DNA of 64,000 nucleotides from Adineta vaga (GCA_021613535.1 CP075494.1:2604001-2668000), one strand, 5' to 3'; shown: positions 46,140 to 58,788, counted from the stretch's first letter. Notes: generated by a model from the letters alone, not told the origin. Program-made: numbers and translations.

Positions 46140-49100
46140 TCAATAACGAATTCGTCGTTGCCAAGCTCTCATTGATTCTTTTAGTGTTTTTCTGTATAGT
46201 TCCGATGGAACGACAAAGACAATAAAGACAAGTATCGATGGAGTAAGTGAAATTAAATAAGCACAAAGATATAGCCAAGGATTATCAGATATCTTTACAC
46301 ATCCAGATAATAATGAAATGATCAAACGTGGCATTGCTAGAATAAGTAGAATTGCTGGACTAATCACTAATTGTTTATGTTTACTTAATTTTTCACAAAT
46401 ATGTATGATGTAGTTTTGATTCGTCTGAGCTAATGATCGTTGTCGGGCAGTTCCAAAAATAATGAATAAAGCAGAAAAGAGATTGGCAATAAATGGACCA
46501 ATATGATGAATGAAAAGAATGGCTGTATTATAATTTTGGATAGCAGGAGAATAATTAACTGTACACCATTTATGTATTTCTATTATCTCTGTTTCACCAA
46601 AAATCTCTTTTACTGGATATTCGAAGACATCGCGATGTAAAGGTTCATGAATGATTGTAGCTGTGATACAAAATGGTAAGATAAATATAATCCATCGAGC
46701 AAAACGTTTACTCTTTTCTTTATTAAAATGAACACCTTGATAAACATGAATTGCTCGTTCAATAGCAACACAAGCATTAAGCCATGTATCAAAATAAAGA
46801 AAAAGTTTGAGAAGAGGTTCAATAGAAATACACCCACCTCGATGAACAGATGAATTCATGTGAGTGAGGAGAATAAACCAAAAATTGATTGTAAACATTG
46901 AAATTGTTAGAAGAGAAATAATTGAAGATGCTAAAAGATATGTCCCACATCCAACTTTTCGTAAATTCGCATTTTGAAATGTTAAAAATGATAAAATACT
47001 ATTGATTAAACCCATAATAAACATAATCATTATTAAAGCAACACTTATTTTCACTAATAATGGTTGATTATTTAATATCATATTTCGATTAATTTCATAA
47101 CGTAAAATATCGTCAAGAGTTACACCAATACCTTTCTTTTGAGTATTACATGAACTACCAATAACACATTTATCAGGATTTACTAAAGAAATAAAATAAA
47201 GATTTGAATTTCAATCAACTAAAGTTAAATAAACTATTTTATCTTGTGGATGTGGGTGTGGGTGTGGGTGGAGGTTCTCTGCTCCTTGTATCTACATCTA
47301 CACCCACACCCACAAACGTTGAAGGACCTGCATAATCTAAGTATTCTTTGTTTGGTACACACTAGAAGATCATACAAAGACACTTTATGGCAAAGAGTTG
47401 GGCTTTCTGTTAATTTCAGTCCCCTTTCCATCTTCGACAACAATGGGGGAGCATAACGCTAACTATGACGAAAAATTTTGAATACTCACTAATACGTTTG
47501 AAACTGGTGTTTGTTGGTCCAGATACAATGATTGAAAATGATCCCGTCGCACCGGGCCTCATTGTTGTCACAACTAATATGTATGTAACATTGACTAGAA
47601 GATCGACTTCGAGTCCAAAATTTCTAAGTGAGCATCTTCCCCAATTCTCGGTGATTAAATTTACCGATGAATTAAATGGATCGAAACTGTGTTCGTAGAT
47701 ATATCCGTATGTATAGACACTACTGTTACTTGCAATCATATAGAGTCCATCTGTAACCACGCTGATTTGTATAGTTTCATAGTAATAGTTATATTTGTCA
47801 CATGCTCGAGAAAACATCTGACTATCCGTTGTTAGTTCTGATGAATACACCGATTGGGCAGCTGATGAAGTATCTATTCGAAGATGGAAAAATCGGTCAG
47901 TGCTCTATCCATAACTTATTTAGATGAATTCAAATAGTTTTTCAAGATCGTTTCTCTTCTAAATACATATCTACAGAGTGAAGATTTTATGGCAAAAATC
48001 TATGTAATACGTTCAGCGAGAAAACAGAAGGAAATCCGAACAATTATTTCAAGATAATCTATGGATATCGTAGTATTAGTATTTCTGATGGAATAAACGA
48101 AGAAAATACTGGAATTACGGTTTGGTATCAGAATTTAATGAAGAAACGTCAACAAAAGATATTATCGATGATTGTGTTATTAAAATTCCATCTCTTAAGA
48201 GGATCTGTACAACTTAATTAAACTTTTATCAAGAAATATTTCACTCGAAAACTAAATATTACATTCAATCAATCGATCCCGCTGACAAAATTTCTCTGCC
48301 TTGTGTAATCAATGTTGGAACTGAAAATTAGTCTTGGGTATTGTAAAAGGATGAACGTGATATGGAACCTTAAAAAAACTTTTATAAACTTCTAATGGAA
48401 TCGAAATCTGTTTCAGATATTATGAGATTTAACAAAAACGCAAAAGATTTTTCAAGTTGTCCGAATGAACAAAATCTGAATTTTATGAATAATCACTAAT
48501 TATATTAATAATGAACTTTCAAAGATCTTTAGTGGATTTAGAAATCAGATTGAGTTTAACATACACCTTCTATCGTTTCTGCTGTTGCAATTGACTTATA
48601 CAAATAGGGATCCAACGGTGACGATAACCGTTCTAATCGGTAACCGTTTCACTTGCATAGTGATTTTCGTTTGGAACCATATATTGAATAAAGCAATTGT
48701 ACTTATAACCACTCATATTTTTATATACAAGGAGAAGGAGAAAGAAGAAGAAATACCCCGCTTTTCGGCTACCTTTCAGTATAGGGTAATGTCCAAGGAT
48801 ATTTTCATAAGCCCGATATTCTTCCTACAACTAGAAATAGTTGTAGCTCTGGACAGAAGGCCGGCCTGACGCAGAGTTCTTTTCGTTTAATCACTTAGGC
48901 TCCCCATACATACTGACTAACCACATACAAACTACAAGAGCTATATTGTATGTCATCACGTAATCAGCATGCTATCGGATGGGTGGTCCGAGACAAATAG
49001 CCGTTAGTGACTTGGTATCATCAGTTATGGAATGACCTTGGACGAGGTTTGAACACAGTACCTTGTGAATACGTGTCGAACAACGTAACCACTCAGCCAT

Positions 49101-52100
49101 GGCGGCCCTTTATACAAGGAGTACCTAGAGCACCCCAAGTCCTATATATGAAATGTACCTCAATGAGGGTGTGGATGTGGGTGGGGATGGGTGCGGGTGC
49201 ATATATTATTTAATCATTCACAAACACCCACACCCATATCCACATCCATACCCACCCTCGTCACCGTTGCATCCCTATATAAAAATAGTATAGATACTTA
49301 CTTAGACGTTCGAAAGTAATACTATTGACACCAGACACAATGATGAAAAATGTTCCTGTGATATTTGGATGATATGGCGTCACGGCCAGTATGTATGTAG
49401 TACTGATCTCAAGGTAAACTGAGAATATGAACTGATCATTATCGCAAAGTCCGTCATCTATTGAGATCAAATTTTCTGATGTATTGAGTGGATTGAAATA
49501 ATCGCTGTACATAGCGCCAGATATATCGATACTGCTATTGCTAGCAAAAGTATAATAGCCACCCTTACTTACATTAATTTGTATCGCTTCATAATAGGTC
49601 AAAAGAGCGCAGCCATCTTGCGAAACCATTGGATGGTTTTCACTTAATGCTGATGAATACATCGATTGAACGATTGATGTAGTATCTATACAACAGAAAA
49701 CAATCTGATGAAAATTCGTAGGATTTCAATAGATTTAAACAACTTTGTATGTTGTTTTTTTTCTTGAAGGTGCTATTAAAGTGTCGCATCTACACTCACG
49801 CCACTTCTCTCTTGATTAAAATTCTGCTATTCATTAACTCACAAATCTATACGAAAATTTGTTACAAAAACAATAAATACAACGATTTGTTTGTTTGAAA
49901 GTATCACCTTAAAATGTATCAATACAGTTGAATATGTTTTATTTTGATATTATTTAGGGAGAAAATAAGAAAAGATGCGTATATCTAAACAAATAATGTA
50001 TTTTAATCGTAGATTTATATCATCGCAATGTTTTCCCAATATTTTCAAGCTATTATGAAAATATCGTCTTAACAAGTTTGTTTTGTTACGATGTCATTAC
50101 TGAAGCATCTTGACGCGGTTAAAGATGTTTTTAAAAAGTATTCATAGTTTGAATGAACAAAAAAATGTAGTCAAATGAATTTCTGTCGAGTATAAATGAA
50201 AAATATTCCAATTGAAATAAGGATTTTATTGCGGCGGAATAGAAGCGCGAAAAATAACTTTCATTCTTCTCGACAAGATCAATCGTTTAACATAATAGAA
50301 TGAAAATTGAGTATACATCGATTTTCTATACTTTGCACTTCTGCTCTGATATTTATGAAGATTATTATAGACACTCACTTAAACGTTCGAAAATGACATT
50401 ATTGACACCAGACACAATAATTGAGAATGTTCCTGTTACATTTGGATCAAAAGTTGTCAAAACCAGTATATGTGTAATAGAGGACTGAAGAAAAGTTCTG
50501 ATCTCAAACTGATATTCACCAAAATTATTATCATCTTCCAGAATATAATTTATAGATGGATTGGATGGATAGAAATTGTCTATGTACATGTAGCCACATG
50601 TACTCATACTGCTGTTGCTATGAAGACTATAATAGTCACTTTCATCGACATTCACTTGTATGACTTCATAATAGTAGTTTGGAAGATCACAACCAGTACG
50701 AGAATATGTTAAATGATTTTCTGTTAATACTGACGAATACACTGATTGAACACTCGATGAATTATCTATTCAACAAAGACAAATCAATCAAAATTTGTAA
50801 AACATTAAATAAATTTCCATATTCTTTTTCTTTTCGTACATGTCCCATACGCGACTGTTTCTTGTGTGAATAATCATTACTGTTTACACGCTGCTTTTTA
50901 CCATTGAAACAAAAGAGAGCATGTGATTCTTTAAAATCATATGGGCAAAAACACGCGAAACAGGACATTTACTGGTCTTGTTTCTGTTTAATGCATTAAA
51001 AGAACATTTCATTGGGAAAATTTGTTTTGACATAAATGTATGCAAAAATGTTTCCTCTTTCGACTGATTATCACGGGAAATTAATTAGCTAATTATCTAA
51101 TTAATTAAACTGTAATTAGCGGATATCTCAAGAACCGTAGGAGGAGAACATCTAAAAATTTCAGGAATGACTACTAAATATGAGACATATCAATGATAAG
51201 ATTTTCGGCCAAATCGGTTCCAAAAAATTTCCATCTAAAAAACGGGATCTCTAGAGACCCCATGGGGTCCCGAAACAGAAATTTTTATGTCAACATAAAC
51301 ACGCGAGTCTAGAGAAAGATTTACATCTGTTGAAATTAATTTTAAACTATCCTTTTAATTTTTCGAGCTAGTTTTCTTCGGTACAGTCGTAGTCTGTCAC
51401 GTCACTAACAAAATTGTCACGTCACCAACGCGAAACACATTGATTTTTCTGAAAAATATAGACATGTTAAAAAAATCCTTCGTTATGGGTTCGATAGCCA
51501 GAATAAAGGTCTAGAAACTGGACTGGTTAGTTTCGTGAAAATATCTTTTTGCCTGGGGAGATTTTCATTCGAGAGCCTAAAAGTGAAAATCAATCTCTTT
51601 TTTGACGTCACGTCGCTAACGCTACTTTTCCATTCATAACTCCACTAAACGAAAGTTTCCAGAGCCAATTTTTTGAGAGTATTTACGACACACGAGCATG
51701 CATACAATATAGAAAAAACAACTCTAAAGTACTTCATTAGCGTGAGATATACATGTTGCAACTGTACGGTGTCACGTCGCTATTAAAATGATTTTGCCCA
51801 TATATAATCGAGAATAATTGAATACGTTTTCTCTTTCTTTCTCATATTAAAATATAATATGTCGAAGTAGGACAGAATTTGACAAAAAGGTGTGGATATT
51901 ATATATTAACATCGTATCCACACCCAAATAGCGGTTCTGGAGTCAAAATACGAAACAACATCGAATCGAAAAAAGTATTTTCCAGCAAATTACGCTCCTC
52001 AGTACTTTAACCCTAGCACCATCATTTATTGATCAAAATTTAGACATTTTTTTACCAAAACGATCAGCGCAAAATTTCTCTACAAAATGAATCCTGTTCA

Positions 52101-53083
52101 AACAAAATTAAAGACTTTTGTTTTTTTTGTGGTTGAGAACCCATGGAAATACCCTCAATCATTTTTTCTCTTATTCATTTATTTTTTGAACGTACCGCAA
52201 GAATTCAATAAGAAATCAAATTTTTGTATGCGCATATTGGATCCATCAGCAATAAATATGTTTCCATAACTATCGAAACTAAGAGTTGATGGAAGGAATA
52301 ATTGATGGGATTGTGATCCTCGTCCACCACATCCAATTATACATCGAATATCATTTGATCTTGATCGAATTATACGATGATTCATATTATCAACAATAAA
52401 AAGATATTTATCAGCATCTAATACAATTCCAGATGGACAATAGAGTGGAATAATTCTATTTGATGATCCTTGTCCAACTATTGTTGCTCCATTTAATTCT
52501 CCGGATTTAAATAATTGGATTCGATCATTGAAACAATCTGCCACATATAAATCAAAGTTTAAATCAACAAAGATTCCCTCCGGGTGGGAAAGTTCATCTG
52601 AAGCATAACCACTAATACCTGTTCCAGCTGCAGTTGTTAATATCATTTTATTACCATTTAACCATCTTTTCACAATTTTATGATCAAAAGACATTGAACA
52701 ATATAAAGTATCATTAATATCGATAAAGAGACCAGAACATGGTGAATCAACATTCATGTCATTAACAAAAGTATTTGTATTTGATATCCATTTATCAACT
52801 CGACCATTCGTAAAATAATTATCATAATAAATATCACCATTATTTGTAACGAAGATGGACTCTGACTGAAAGAAATCGCCAGAAATAATATTATTTGGAT
52901 TGATACTATTGTTAATCCACATTAAGATTTCATGTTTCTCTTGATTAACTGTATAAACTGTGTTGTTCGTATTAATAAAAAGGAAGAAAAGGCCCTCCCC
53001 AAGTGTTGTTTGATTAGCAAAAGTAATTCCAAAAGGATTCCAAGCTGGTGTTGGACAAAACTTTGGTTGATTAAATGAAGATG
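46140..53083 (-). CDS. Multidomain receptor: NHL propeller, three beta-sandwich modules, 7TM GPCR
   Basis: Five exons read with consistent GT-AG sites, every junction phase 1: 53083-52196 (NHL), 50765-50379, 49685-49302 and 47873-47490 (three paralogous modules), and 47182-46140 (7TM). NHL blades include LSHPEGIFVDLNFDLYVADC and YCPSGIVLDADKYLFIVDNM. The 7TM exon opens with a short Cys-containing linker (NPDKCVIGSSCN). It has TM helices such as ISVALIMIMFIMGLINSILS and YLLASSIISLLTISMFTINF, an E-R-A-I-H-V-Y motif after TM3 (in place of DRY) and VFIVFVVPSELYRKTL at TM7. It is rhodopsin-like by appearance. I recall the NHL-module-7TM architecture from other rotifer proteins. A 5' exon with the signal peptide is missing. 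The ligand and G protein are unknown. Introns of 1.1-1.8 kb are long for bdelloids; two contain telomere-like hairpins. Confidence 0.78.
47245..47314. repeat. Telomere-like inverted repeat in the last receptor intron (hairpin 10)
   Basis: TGTGGATGTGGGTGTGGGTG, a spacer with CTCTGCTCCTTGTATC, then CACCCACACCCACAAAC. It lies between exons 47490 and 47182 of an otherwise collinear gene. Confidence 0.9.
48890..49108 (-). mobile_element. Probable tRNA-derived SINE in a receptor intron
   Basis: The minus strand from 49108 begins GGGCCGCCATGGCTGAGTGG, with a perfect Pol III A box (TGGCTGAGTGG). About 40 bp later it has a B-box-like GTGTTCAAACC, then a unique body. The head looks like a type II (Ser/Leu) tRNA that no longer folds. 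No oligo(A) tail or target duplication was resolved. It could instead be a decayed tRNA pseudogene. Confidence 0.4.
49165..49260. repeat. Telomere-like inverted repeat in a receptor intron (hairpin 11)
   Basis: GAGGGTGTGGATGTGGGTGG ... spacer CATATATTATTTAATCATTC ... CACCCACACCCATATCCACA and ACCCACCCTC. It ends 41 bp before the donor of the middle module exon on the minus strand. Confidence 0.9.
51885..51930. repeat. Short hairpin with GGTGTGGAT/ATCCACACC arms (hairpin 12)
   Basis: AGGTGTGGATATTATATATT, then ATCGTATCCACACCC. It is the shortest member, with a single telomere-like unit per arm, and lies in the first receptor intron. Confidence 0.6.
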
Positions 53084-53089
53084 CTAAAA

Positions 53090-53715
53090 TGAAAAGTTTC
53101 AGATAAAAATCTCCTCAAAATAATTTGTCATTTCAAAGAGCTATTTTTCTTAAAAACACAAATCAAAAATAATTTTAATGGTTTCTCTTCAAAACGGTTT
53201 AATTTAATTTCAAAATCTAAATCATTTAATACAAATTCATTTATTTGACTATTAAAAATTATTTAAACACATTGTCCATTAAATGTTTTGTTTATTTTAA
53301 ACAAGAAAAATTATTCTAAAAAATAAAATTATTCATTTACGAAAAAAACAATTCCCAGAAGGTTTTTCATTTAACTTAATCATCTAAAATAATCAATATT
53401 TTAGAAAAAACTGATTTCATCTAATGAAAAATTCTTTCTAGAATATTTTGTTACATTCTCTATTTTCGCTTTTGTCTCAAGCGAATCAGTTGATGACCTG
53501 TGAGAAAAATCAAAGTGAATAACATTTGATTATTCTCTTTTTGAAATCAATTATTAATTAATACAAATCTTATAGCGAATTTTACAATAAATTGATGAAT
53601 GAAATTCAATCTTCTTGTTCATTATCAAATTGTAGAATCATGAATTCTATTAGATGCTCCTCATTTTTCTCCCTTTCATCGAGAATACATCGTATTCTGC
53701 AACGTTGAACATCGA
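53090..53715. other. AT-rich stretch upstream of the receptor NHL exon
   Basis: It probably contains or precedes the missing 5' exon of the receptor. No signal peptide could be supported. Confidence 0.4.
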
Positions 53716-53726
53716 AGGAATAGAGG

Positions 53727-53865
53727 TGGCACTTTAACTTTAACTTTAAACAAAAAGTTAAAGTTTAAAGTTGTTTAAAAATACTAAATATAGAAGTTTA
53801 ACGCGACTTTAAGCAACTTTATAGTTTACCTTTTGCTTTAAAGTTAAAGTTAATATGCTAGCCCT
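53727..53865. mobile_element. Small palindromic MITE with (TTTAAC)n arms
   Basis: GGCACTTTAACTTTAACTTT near 53728 is mirrored by the minus-strand reading AGCATATTAACTTTAACTTT near 53860. The interior, with AAGTTTAAAGTTG and GCGACTTTAAGCAACTTTAT, also folds back on itself. Length is about 140 bp and there is no coding. Confidence 0.55.
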
Positions 53866-53869
53866 ACGC

Positions 53870-54130
53870 AGGAATTCATTATAATTCCGGAATCACGCCC
53901 TCCTCCTCACTCGCATGTATTGTATTGTGCTGGTTAGTTACTCCATTTGGACACGATCTAATTCCAATACGGAATTAAGGCGAGACGGAATTGAACACAA
54001 TTCCAAAAATTGATGGAATTCGATGAATTTCGAGAAGGTCTCGGATGCTATAAGTCGATCGAGTTCCCCGAATGGATTTCGGTGTGGAACTGGTTCCTGG
54101 AATGTTCAACATTGCGGAATAGGATGACTG
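53870..54130. repeat. GGAATT-rich low-complexity block
   Basis: GGAATT or AATTCC occurs more than ten times in about 260 bp. No unit length is fixed. The origin is unclear; an old MITE with diverged copies of its end sequence is possible. Confidence 0.4.
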
Positions 54131-54410
54131 CTCCTTTAAACTGTCTACAACTATATTCTTATTGTTTCATCTTTATCAATTATACTTCTATACTTCTATA
54201 CTTATCACACTATCTCTAATCTAAATCTATATTTGTGTATCTTTATAATGATCACTGTCTCTTTAGAAATAAATTCCTCGGAATCATTTTCGCAATTTCA
54301 GTTGTTAAATGTAGATATTTAAATATATCTGTACTTGTCAGTAAGATAAACACAAATCTTTTGAAAAATATTTCATTTTCAAATCAAATAGATCAACATT
54401 ATTATTTGGC

Positions 54411-55076
54411 GCTAGGACAGAATATCGCAAGACAAAATGTCGCGGACAAAATGTTGCAACACATTATAAATTGAAATATCCACGATTCATCCATCAGTTT
54501 TGATTTAAAGTAACAATAGAGATGGCAAAAATCTGTAAACAGTACTGGTTTTTGAGAAAATCTCAGAACAGAACTTGAAAGAAGCTCAAACTCTTTAAAA
54601 ATATCAGGAATAACCAGCACTCATCAGAAGAATTTTGTCTGAGATTGTGTAAAATCAGGCGAACAAGATAAAAATCATCTACAACAACTGCAGACGTGGA
54701 GAATCCAAGGTTTCAGAAGACTACGAAAGTTGACAAAATATCATAAGATCTAACGATAGCAATTTGGAATATTCGTCTTTCGTAAATATTTTATAAAAAC
54801 ATACAAGTATTTAAAGAAAATTCAAAACCTTTTCTTATGGTACGTATAAAACTTTCATTCTCAGGGCTCTTTCCATATCTATATAAAATCCGTACTATAT
54901 AATGTGACCAACTACTTTCAGTTGGGTTCTGAGATTTTCTCAAAAACCAATACTGTTTACAGATTTTTGTCATCTCTATTGTTACTTTAAATCAAAACTG
55001 ATGGATGAATCGTGGATATTTCAATTTATAATGTGTTGCAACATTTTGTCCGCGACATTTTGTCTTGCGATATTCT
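54411..55076. mobile_element. Fold-back element with arms of about 170 bp
   Basis: The left arm (54416-54590) begins CAGAATATCGCAAGACAAAA then TGTCGCGGACAAAATGTTGC. The right arm (about 54905-55076) is its near-exact reverse complement, ending ATTTTGTCTTGCGATATTCT. About 310 bp of unrelated interior lie between. The arms match at well over 90%. No coding. A diverged, partial second copy lies at 60075-60450. Confidence 0.85.
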
Positions 55077-55275
55077 GCCCGATCATCCTTCGATTGTCAA
55101 CGAAAGAATAGAATTTATAGAAAATATTCTTATCGATTTTAAATAATTATGTCATTCAAAGAAAATTTGAAGTCACATTTTTAATCCACAAATCGAAGAA
55201 AATCTGGTAAATATAATATCTGATATTTGTTTATCTGATCTTAGTATAAATAAATGTCGACATGTTAACCTCAAA

Positions 55276-55399
55276 AGGGTGTGGGTGTGGGTGTGGGTGT
55301 GGATGTGGGTGTGATGGATACACATGACACACGAAACAGTGCTACCAACTTATGTAAGCACACCCACACCCACACCCACATCCACACCCACACCCTCAA
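55276..55399. repeat. Telomere-like inverted repeat, long arms (hairpin 13)
   Basis: AGGGTGTGGGTGTGGGTGTG continuing to GGATGTGGGTGTG, a spacer of about 50 bp, then CACACCCACACCCACACCCA, CATCCACACC and CACACCCTCAA. The G/A substitution in the left arm (GGATGT) is mirrored in the right arm (ACATCC). Confidence 0.92.
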
Positions 55400-57060
55400 G
55401 TATTTATTCTATTCATTACTTATGTACACATTTATCGAGTGAAGTTTTATTGTGTAACAAAACACAATTTCATTACATGTCTTTTGAACTCATAGGTGAA
55501 CTACATTTCTTCTTCTTCTTTGCTTATTTGTGTCTTTAATTAGCACATTGGATGTATCTTGCATCAAGTTATAACTAGATTTTCCTCGTAACTAAATGCC
55601 ATTGAATGCAAGCTTTGGAAACGCATGTCAAACCATCAGAAAGATTAAAATGACGGTTCGAGTCGAACCGATGAACGCGTGCGCGATGATTTCGTTTGGA
55701 TATCAGAGCTTCATTCGAGTCCAAAATACTATGAGTGAATCGGTCTAGACACATAGTTCCTTCATCGTTTATTATACTACATATAGTCTAACCACTATGA
55801 ATAATGCTAACATTTCATAGTGATAAACAGAATGTTAAGGTGTTACTGAAGGAAGTAAATTGAATGATTAGAAACTTTGAAAGAGATGTTTCATCCCTAC
55901 GTAAAATCCGATATAACTAAAAGAAAGTCAGTATGGATAACAGGTGTTATGTCATCTTTCTGGAACTATGAGAGTTTTATTGATTTGTCAATTTATGACT
56001 ATGTCTTTACACATATATATTTAACAATGGAATTTCGAACAGAGATCTGATTACTATGTATACATCGTAGTTTATGATGTATAGACATCTCTGGGCATGA
56101 GTTTTTTCGCGGAAAAGCATAAGCAGCTAAGAGTTTCTGCAAAGATTTTTCTAAGCTTGTGCATCCCTATTATATACGTCATCAAACGACATACTGACTT
56201 ACACTTATCAACTACTTACACATAAGCATCCATTCAAGTCTACAACTACATTCAGACCAAAATCTCACCCGATAAAAGTTCAATGAAATCAGTGATTTCT
56301 TTTTTCGTTTCATGAGTTTCCAAGATATCTCCATGTCTTTTATAAAGTTCATAGCAATCGCGTTTTTTTTTTGCATTTACTATATCGAGAAAGAAACTTC
56401 CATCATATATTTGGAACCATGACGCGTACATACGGGTAAAATCTCAGATCGAAGTATTGTCATTAGATATTTGTGTAAATATCTTGTTATAGATGGAAAA
56501 CTCAATATAATAGTCATAGTCCTGGAATGATGATATGAGGACCATTATCCCAACGAGGTTTTTATATCTTTATCGGATGGATGGGTGTGGGTGTTGATGT
56601 CTCTTCTCTATCTAGACCAACATCGATACTCTCCCACTATGAATACCGTCCCAATATGTGTAAGTGATGGACTCTAGCTATTGAGCTTTATTACACAGAT
56701 TTTACAAAACAGACTGTACTTGATGATCTTGCTCTTTGAGACTGTATCTACTGTGTTTGGGAGGATAGAATTCATCAATGAAGCTCCACCAAATGCATTC
56801 TATCTTATGAATTCTCACCGACAAACTTCATCCGCTGGATTCTTATCGATTGATTTCACTGTTTGATTTCTATGAACTCAACGCCTGTCATTGACGTCTA
56901 CCTGAGAAAACATCCTAACGAACTATAAATAAAATGCTGTACTTGATGCAATTTTACTGATCGAATGGATTCTTCTCAATAAACATTATGCAATAGTTTC
57001 TGTGAAAATCTAAGAACAGATTGTTTAACTCTCCTAAGTCAAATTTCGAACATTTTAAGT
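55400..57060. other. Intergenic stretch
   Basis: No supported gene. It contains the diverged hairpin at 56577-56637 (GGATGGGTGTGGGTGTTGAT ... CATCGATACTCTCCCA). Confidence 0.5.
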
Positions 57061-57106
57061 TAAATACAAAAAGAAAAAGAAATGATTGATAAATAATAAT
57101 AATTAC

Positions 57107-57342
57107 CTGGTATTTGATTGATCATTAGCAACAGAATCATGACGATATTGAAATTCTTGTTCATCATAATATAAAACAACATTTTTTGTTTTATCTTTAT
57201 CAATGAAAAATAAAAGTGAAATTCTTTTAATAAGACTAGGCGATTGATATTCTTGTTCGAGCAAAACAAGTGAAATTAATTCTTCATCTCCCTTTTTTCT
57301 GTTCTCTTGATCAATAAATATCATATAGAAAAACAGCGACAT
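57107..57342 (-). CDS. Possible first exon of an unrecognised gene
   Basis: ATG at 57342 opens MSLFFYMIFIDQENRKKGDE, LISLVLLEQEYQSPSLIKRI and TKNVVLYYDEQEFQYRHDSV. The exon ends at a GGTAATTA donor in phase 2. Charged and hydrophobic residues alternate as in a beta-rich soluble domain. No following exon could be found downstream, so the gene may be cut. Confidence 0.35.
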
Positions 57343-57823
57343 ATTTTGACAGACAATTTTTCGTTGATAATTTTGATTATTATTATTTAAATTTAATCGT
57401 CAATTCTTCGCATGATTTTCTTTCAAATTTTGAATCTGATAGGATTTTATTTTGAAAAAGAAAACATCACAATGAATTTCATTCAAAAATATCTACTTTT
57501 TTAGATGAAAAGCGTGATAAAAAAAAAGAATAATTTTGGTCAAACATTGTGTTAATATTTAGACATGATCAAAATCAAATATCAATTTCAATGATTAATA
57601 AGTGATTGACGTCTGTCAAATATATTTTCTAAATAATCAGTTTTGTTAGGACTTCATTTTATCATGTTCTTTTATGTTGTTTTTATTCAATGAACGTGAT
57701 CAAATCTCTGATAAAATTAATAATTGATGAAAATATCTCAAGATGATTCATTTATCAAATTATTACCTTCGAGATATTTTTCAAATAATTTCAAGTAGAT
57801 ATCTAAGAATGATGCTATGCGTA

Positions 57824-57889
57824 TTGAGCGTGTGGGTGGGTGTGAGTGTATAATTCATATAATACTCACACTCACATCCACACCCTCTT
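57824..57889. repeat. Telomere-like inverted repeat (hairpin 14)
   Basis: TTGAGCGTGTGGGTGGGTGT ... ACACTCACATCCACACCCTC. It forms the left border of the family fragment that follows. Confidence 0.85.
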
Positions 57890-57897
57890 AATCTTAC

Positions 57898-58063
57898 AGT
57901 GAATTTATTTCTCATAATCCATCATTTCATCAAGTGTGTTCAAGTGATTTTGTTTCTAATCATTGGATTAAATCATTTTATTTCGGAGATACTACAACAA
58001 ATTATCTTGCAAGTGATTATCGCGCTATAGTAAGTGCATTTTCTCAATCATTAACGAGTTTTT
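57898..58063 (+). pseudogene. Fragment of the two-TM Cys-rich family between two hairpins
   Basis: About 55 codons read EFISHNPSFHQVCSSDFVSN, HWIKSFYFGDTTTNYLASDY and RAIVSAFSQSLTSFC. They align with the block after the first Cys pair in genes B-D (YHPICSSDFV ... FQLLSTLCRVAK). The fragment has no start, TM or second half, and both its ends lie at telomere-like hairpins (57824-57889 and 58064-58120). Confidence 0.75.
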
Positions 58064-58120
58064 GTGGGTGGTTGGGTGTGGGTGAAACTAGATATAGTAT
58101 CAACACCCACCCACACCCTC
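58064..58120. repeat. Telomere-like inverted repeat (hairpin 15)
   Basis: GTGGGTGGTTGGGTGTGGGT, spacer GAAACTAGATATAGTAT, then CAACACCCACCCACACCCTC. It directly follows the Cys codon where the family fragment stops. Confidence 0.88.
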
Positions 58121-58788
58121 GTTCATATATTCATTCGTACGATAGTAACACGGCGGACGATAAACTTTACCAACGCTCGTTGCTCTTCTCACTTCCTTTG
58201 AGAGAACAGAAAGAGAAAAGTATTTATTGCAGTATGACTCGTCAATCAAGATGTACGCAAGGGAGCATTTTTTTCTGTGCGTCTATTTGGTAGCATAATT
58301 AAAAACGACGGAATACGTCCTTTTCATATTTTTAGATTCTTTATACCTTTTGCTTTACTGCTTTTCATTGCAGATCACTTCAGTTTTCATAAATCTAAAT
58401 AGTTCAGAGTTGTGCGTCACGGTAAGACCATCCTTTGTCGAAGACAATTGGAAAAAACTAGACGTTTGGAATTAGCATTAAGCTTTCCTACCATACGCTG
58501 TTGATCCTGTATCTTCCAGATTATAAGACCAATGAACTCGAAATTATTATCAGCGATGAAAAACCTAAAATGACGAGACAACTGTTCCAGAAAAGTTTCT
58601 TGCACCCGTTTTCATAATATCTTATGAAAAACTTTAGTTTTCTGTAGATTCTCCACTTGCCACGAGAACCTTTTTATAATCTTATCCAATTGGGCTGCGA
58701 TATATCTTTTAGATTCGTTGCCAAAACGTCGAAAAACAAATGTTGCACTTGAAAAAAGTCGAAAAAAAGAATGTCGACTATATAAAAT

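Larger units (their letters stand above)
47490..50765 (-). repeat. Three tandem paralogous phase-1 exons of the receptor
   Basis: Each exon starts with a D-x-S-S-x-V-Q-S-x-Y-S-S motif, then a Tyr-rich YYEAIQINV-type strand, SNSSI/V-x-x-x-G-Y-I/M-Y, and F-x-P-x-N/S-x-S-x-N-L-I. Next comes a TYILVVTT-type strand and a closing TGSFSIIVSG-type strand. Lengths (387, 384 and 384 nt) and both-end phase 1 make them symmetric and freely duplicable. They look like pre-peptidase/CUB-like beta-sandwiches. Confidence 0.75.

Noticed and set aside
51990-52050. TTAACCCTAGCACC as another piggyBac end
   Set aside because: A single end with weak similarity; no partner end or TTAA on the far side seen.
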